From assembly GCF_900104355.1 (NCBI RefSeq), contig NZ_FNIY01000009.1:1-64000 (forward strand): a DNA stretch of 64,000 nt, given 5' to 3'. The notes beneath the pieces are model-generated. The model was not told the origin of the DNA and made no database searches. It was given only the letters and a program-made list of their open reading frames with translations. The stretch is from Phyllobacterium sp. OV277. GTDB taxonomy: Bacteria > Pseudomonadota > Alphaproteobacteria > Rhizobiales > Rhizobiaceae. Of the stretch, positions 61,682 through 64,000 are shown piece after piece. The position numbers and the translations under genes were made by a program. Position 1 is the stretch's first letter; the number at the start of each line of letters is the position of its first letter.

Positions 61682-62506
61682 TTATGAAACAGTACGAATA
61701 AACTGCTTCAAACGTTCAGATTTTGGTGATCCGAACAATTCTTCCGGTGGTCCCTCTTCTTCGACAATGCCGTTGTGGAGATACATGACATGGCTCGCCA
61801 CTTCCCGGGCAAATTTCATCTCATGCGTCACCAGAAGCATGGTTCGCCCCTCCTTGGCGAGATCACCGATAACCTTCAGAACTTCGCCGACCAGCTCCGG
61901 ATCGAGCGCTGATGTCGGCTCATCAAACAGCATCACACGCGGCTGGATCGCAAGGGCGCGGGCAATGGCACCACGCTGCTGCTGACCACCGGAAAGGTAG
62001 GCTGGATAGACGTCGCGCTTGGCCGAAAGTCCGACCCGCTCAAGCAATTGTTCGCCGATAGCCATGGCCTCGTCGCGTTTCATGCCAAGCACATGAACGG
62101 GCACTTCGATGACGTTCTGGATCAGGGTCATATGCTGCCAGAGATTGAAATTCTGGAACACCATGCCGAGACGGCTGCGGATACGTTCGATCTGGCGACG
62201 GTTGGCTGGGTATTGCCCGCCCTCGCCATCGCTGACCATCTGCACATCCTCGCCATTGATGCGAATGACGCCGCTTGTCGGGTTTTCGAGGAAATTGATA
62301 CAGCGCAGGAAAGTTGACTTGCCGGAACCGCTGCCGCCAATCATCGCCACGACATCACCGTCTTTGGCGGTCAGCGAAACGCCCTTGAGAACTTCAAGGG
62401 CGCCGAATTTCTTGTGCAGGTTCCAGACGTGGATGGCTTCGGCTTTTTCGGCCGGGACGGATTGGAGAGGCTCCATCTGAGCGGATGCGTGTAACGCTTC
62501 CGTCAT
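61682..62506 (-). CDS. Polar amino acid ABC transporter ATP-binding protein (HisP-like)
   Basis: ATPase of 274 aa that powers the HisJQM-like transporter. Walker A IGGSGSGKSTFLRC at about residue 57, a MVFQNFNLWQHMT Q-loop, signature YLSGGQQQRGAIARAL, Walker B RVMLFDEPTSALDPELVG, and the switch His in LLVTHEMKFAREVA are all present. It leads the operon (HisP, binding protein, HisQ, HisM) and is divergent from the amidinohydrolase gene. The N-terminal 25 residues are variable, so the ATG at 62506 or a later one (near 62476) could be used. Confidence 0.94.
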   Translation of the reverse strand: MTEALHASAQMEPLQSVPAEKAEAIHVWNLHKKFGALEVLKGVSLTAKDGDVVAMIGGSGSGKSTFLRCINFLENPTSGVIRINGEDVQMVSDGEGGQYPANRRQIERIRSRLGMVFQNFNLWQHMTLIQNVIEVPVHVLGMKRDEAMAIGEQLLERVGLSAKRDVYPAYLSGGQQQRGAIARALAIQPRVMLFDEPTSALDPELVGEVLKVIGDLAKEGRTMLLVTHEMKFAREVASHVMYLHNGIVEEEGPPEELFGSPKSERLKQFIRTVS

Positions 62507-62603
62507 CGTGCGGTTTCCATGGGTTGTCTGGCACCTGCTGTCATCATTATTGCCTGTTTTGTCAGCATGAGGCGAAACTGCCTAATTTCGAGCATCACAC
62601 CAC

Positions 62604-62631
62604 TTGCGCTCTAATTATGCAAGCGTATAAA
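62604..62631 (+). promoter_or_regulatory. Promoter candidate for the amidinohydrolase gene
   Basis: TTGCGC at 62604-62609 and TATAAA at 62626-62631 are 16 bases apart and lie 35-60 bases upstream of the ATG at 62666. This resembles a housekeeping-sigma promoter, though the -35 box is imperfect. The region is shared with the divergent transporter operon. Confidence 0.35.
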
Positions 62632-62665
62632 TACTCCAGATGCAATTTTTACGAGAGAGCAGTCG

Positions 62666-63538
62666 ATGAGCGCATTCGGTTCCCAGTCCATGGCCCTTCC
62701 CCTGAAACGCGTCATCATGCGCATGCCTGACCGCGTTATGGCTGGTGCCGAGCGTGACGTCTGGCATTATGGCCCGCAGTTCGATCCGCGCCGTGCATCC
62801 GAACAGCACCGCGTATTTGCTGACCTTGTGGCTCAGTCAGGTGCTGACATTACCTGGATCAGAGACGGCAATGATGGATTGTCGGATTCCATCTTCACGC
62901 ACGATCCCTCTCTCGTCACCGACAAGGGTGCAATCCTTCTGCGCATGGGCAAACCCCTGCGTCTGGATGAGACCGATCTTCATCACGAAACCTATAGCCA
63001 GATGGATGTGCCGGTTCTTGGCCGCATTGTCGCGCCGGGTACAGTTGAAGGCGGCGATTGCGTCTGGGTCGACAGCAAGACACTGGCCATTGGCCGCGGC
63101 GTGCGCACCAATCAATCCGGTATCGAGCAGATGGCCGCCATTCTTGAGCCACTTGGCGTGACTGTTCTCGGCTTTGACCTGCCGCTGTGGCAGGGCGAAG
63201 AGGCTTGCCTGCACCTGATGTCCATCATCTCGCCGCTGGCTGAAGACCTTGCTCTTGTCCATCTGCCCCTGCTGCCAGCCGCCTTCTATCAGTTGCTGAA
63301 AGAGCGCGGCATTCGCCTCATCGCAGCGCCGGAAGAAGAATTTGCCGCCAGCAATGGGCTCAACCTCAACGTGCTGCCAACCGCGCCCTATGAAGTCATC
63401 GCGGTGGCGGGCTTTGAGAAGACCAAGGCGGCTATGGAAGCTGCTGGCTGCACTGTCACAACCTTCGAAGCCGATGCATTGTGCATTGCCTGCGAAGGCG
63501 GTCCCACCTGCCTCACCCGTCCGGTCTTCCGGCAATGA
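62666..63538 (+). CDS. Dimethylarginine dimethylaminohydrolase-family protein
   Basis: Guanidino-modifying enzyme superfamily (amidinotransferase fold), 290 aa. Family features: SDSIFTHDPSLVTDKGAIL near residue 73, the acidic motif VEGGDCVWVD at 128, a catalytic His at about 183 (EEACLHLMSIISP), and the nucleophilic Cys282 in GGPTCLTRP near the C-terminus. DDAH converts N-methylated arginines to citrulline and methylamines. A related amidinohydrolase activity cannot be excluded. GAGAG precedes the ATG. It overlaps the following TetR-type gene by four bases. Confidence 0.85.
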   Translation: MSAFGSQSMALPLKRVIMRMPDRVMAGAERDVWHYGPQFDPRRASEQHRVFADLVAQSGADITWIRDGNDGLSDSIFTHDPSLVTDKGAILLRMGKPLRLDETDLHHETYSQMDVPVLGRIVAPGTVEGGDCVWVDSKTLAIGRGVRTNQSGIEQMAAILEPLGVTVLGFDLPLWQGEEACLHLMSIISPLAEDLALVHLPLLPAAFYQLLKERGIRLIAAPEEEFAASNGLNLNVLPTAPYEVIAVAGFEKTKAAMEAAGCTVTTFEADALCIACEGGPTCLTRPVFRQ

Positions 63539-64000
63539 AGACGCAATCGGCCACACGCAAAACCTTTCGCCGTGAAGGCGAGGACAAGCGCCGCGAGGAT
63601 CTGATCGCCGCAACGCTTGAATGTGTGGCCGAGCGCGGACTTGCCGGTGCCACCGTGCGCGAAATCGCCCAGCGGGCCGATGTTACAGCCGGGCTTATCC
63701 GCTATTACTTTCCCACCAAGGATGATCTCATTGGCGCTGCCTATCGCGCCGTCATGAACCGCATGACCGTGCAAGCCAGCGATGCCCTGCACAATGCCGC
63801 CGCTGATCCCCGCTCGCGCCTACAGGCCTTTGTTACCGCCAACCTTGGCGAGCCGATCATGGACCCGCACAATCTGTCGCTATGGGCAGGTTTCATTGCC
63901 CTTGTTCATGCGGACCCTGCCATGGCCGCCGCGCACCGCGACGGCTATCTCGGTTTTCGCGACGAGCTGGAAATCCTGATCCGCGAGGCCCTTATTGCAT
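63535..64000 (+). CDS. TetR-family regulator, BetI-like, N-terminal part
   Basis: The frame from the ATG at 63535 stays open to the window end (155 codons); the C-terminus is missing. Helix-turn-helix: RREDLIAATLECVAERG, then TVREIAQRADVTAGLIRYYF and PTKDDLIGAAY, typical of the TetR family. The rest (SLWAGFIALVHADPAMAAAH) resembles BetI. Its start overlaps the stop of the amidinohydrolase gene (ATGA), so the two are coupled. It may repress this operon and the divergent transporter, or respond to a betaine-like ligand. Confidence 0.88.
   Translation, partial: MKTQSATRKTFRREGEDKRREDLIAATLECVAERGLAGATVREIAQRADVTAGLIRYYFPTKDDLIGAAYRAVMNRMTVQASDALHNAAADPRSRLQAFVTANLGEPIMDPHNLSLWAGFIALVHADPAMAAAHRDGYLGFRDELEILIREALIA

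Overview
The window looks like a chromosomal segment of an alphaproteobacterium of the order Hyphomicrobiales (Rhizobiales), most likely in or near Brucella/Ochrobactrum or Phyllobacterium. The basis is the order rpsB-tsf-pyrH-frr-uppS-cdsA-rseP-bamA, the EipB (DUF1849) envelope protein, the DUF1489/DUF599 families, a small phasin, and families of intergenic palindromic repeats. This is inferred from gene content only; no database search was possible.

Layout. (1) 1-6413, minus strand: translation and envelope core operon, from rpsB to the first codons of bamA. (2) 6414-7469: rpsB leader with two hairpins, a broken XRE-type antitoxin gene and two palindromic repeats. (3) 7470-23804: housekeeping and conserved genes (eipB, a RidA-family gene, glycerophosphodiesterase, FemAB-like acyltransferase, HIT protein, PAP2 membrane phosphatase, azlCD, clpA/clpS, phasin, a DD-carboxypeptidase with SPOR domain, DUF1489, NCS2 permease, sdaA, DUF599). 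(4) 23799-32075: MFS exporter, DUF1624 acyltransferase-like membrane protein, MerR regulator, mgtE, aldehyde dehydrogenase, and pabB-pabA for p-aminobenzoate. (5) 32098-34921: arginine breakdown by arginase and ornithine aminotransferase under a divergent Lrp-type regulator.

(6) 35230-51393 is the most distinctive part. Read together, the genes can account for oxidation of gamma-butyrobetaine/crotonobetaine and L-carnitine down to glycine. An NDP-forming acyl-CoA synthetase, an acyl-CoA dehydrogenase and a CaiD-like hydratase would lead to carnitinyl-CoA. Carnitine dehydrogenase (cdhA), a BKACE-family cleavage enzyme (cdhC) and a hot-dog thioesterase (cdhB) convert carnitine to glycine betaine. 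A Rieske oxygenase and two tandem FAD/GcvT demethylases then remove the methyl groups. A GlxA/CdhR-type and a GcvA-type regulator sit at the divergent promoters, and an alpha/beta hydrolase coupled to caiD could release carnitine from esters. The individual reactions are known; the single-locus arrangement and the use of an NDP-forming ligase are the parts worth testing.

(7) 51704-58883: a peptide-type (family 5) ABC transporter with a fused double ATPase, and a CocE/NonD hydrolase. (8) 59100-64000: a polar amino acid (HisJQMP-like) ABC transporter, divergent from a dimethylarginine dimethylaminohydrolase-family gene and a TetR/BetI-like regulator cut by the window end. This suggests uptake and hydrolysis of (methyl)arginine or a related guanidino compound.

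Three palindromic repeat families (here A, B and C) occupy intergenic gaps. Type C copies lie inside or against type A copies, and one B copy appears to supply the ribosome binding site of the CoA ligase gene. I found no tRNA, rRNA, CRISPR array, complete insertion sequence or prophage.
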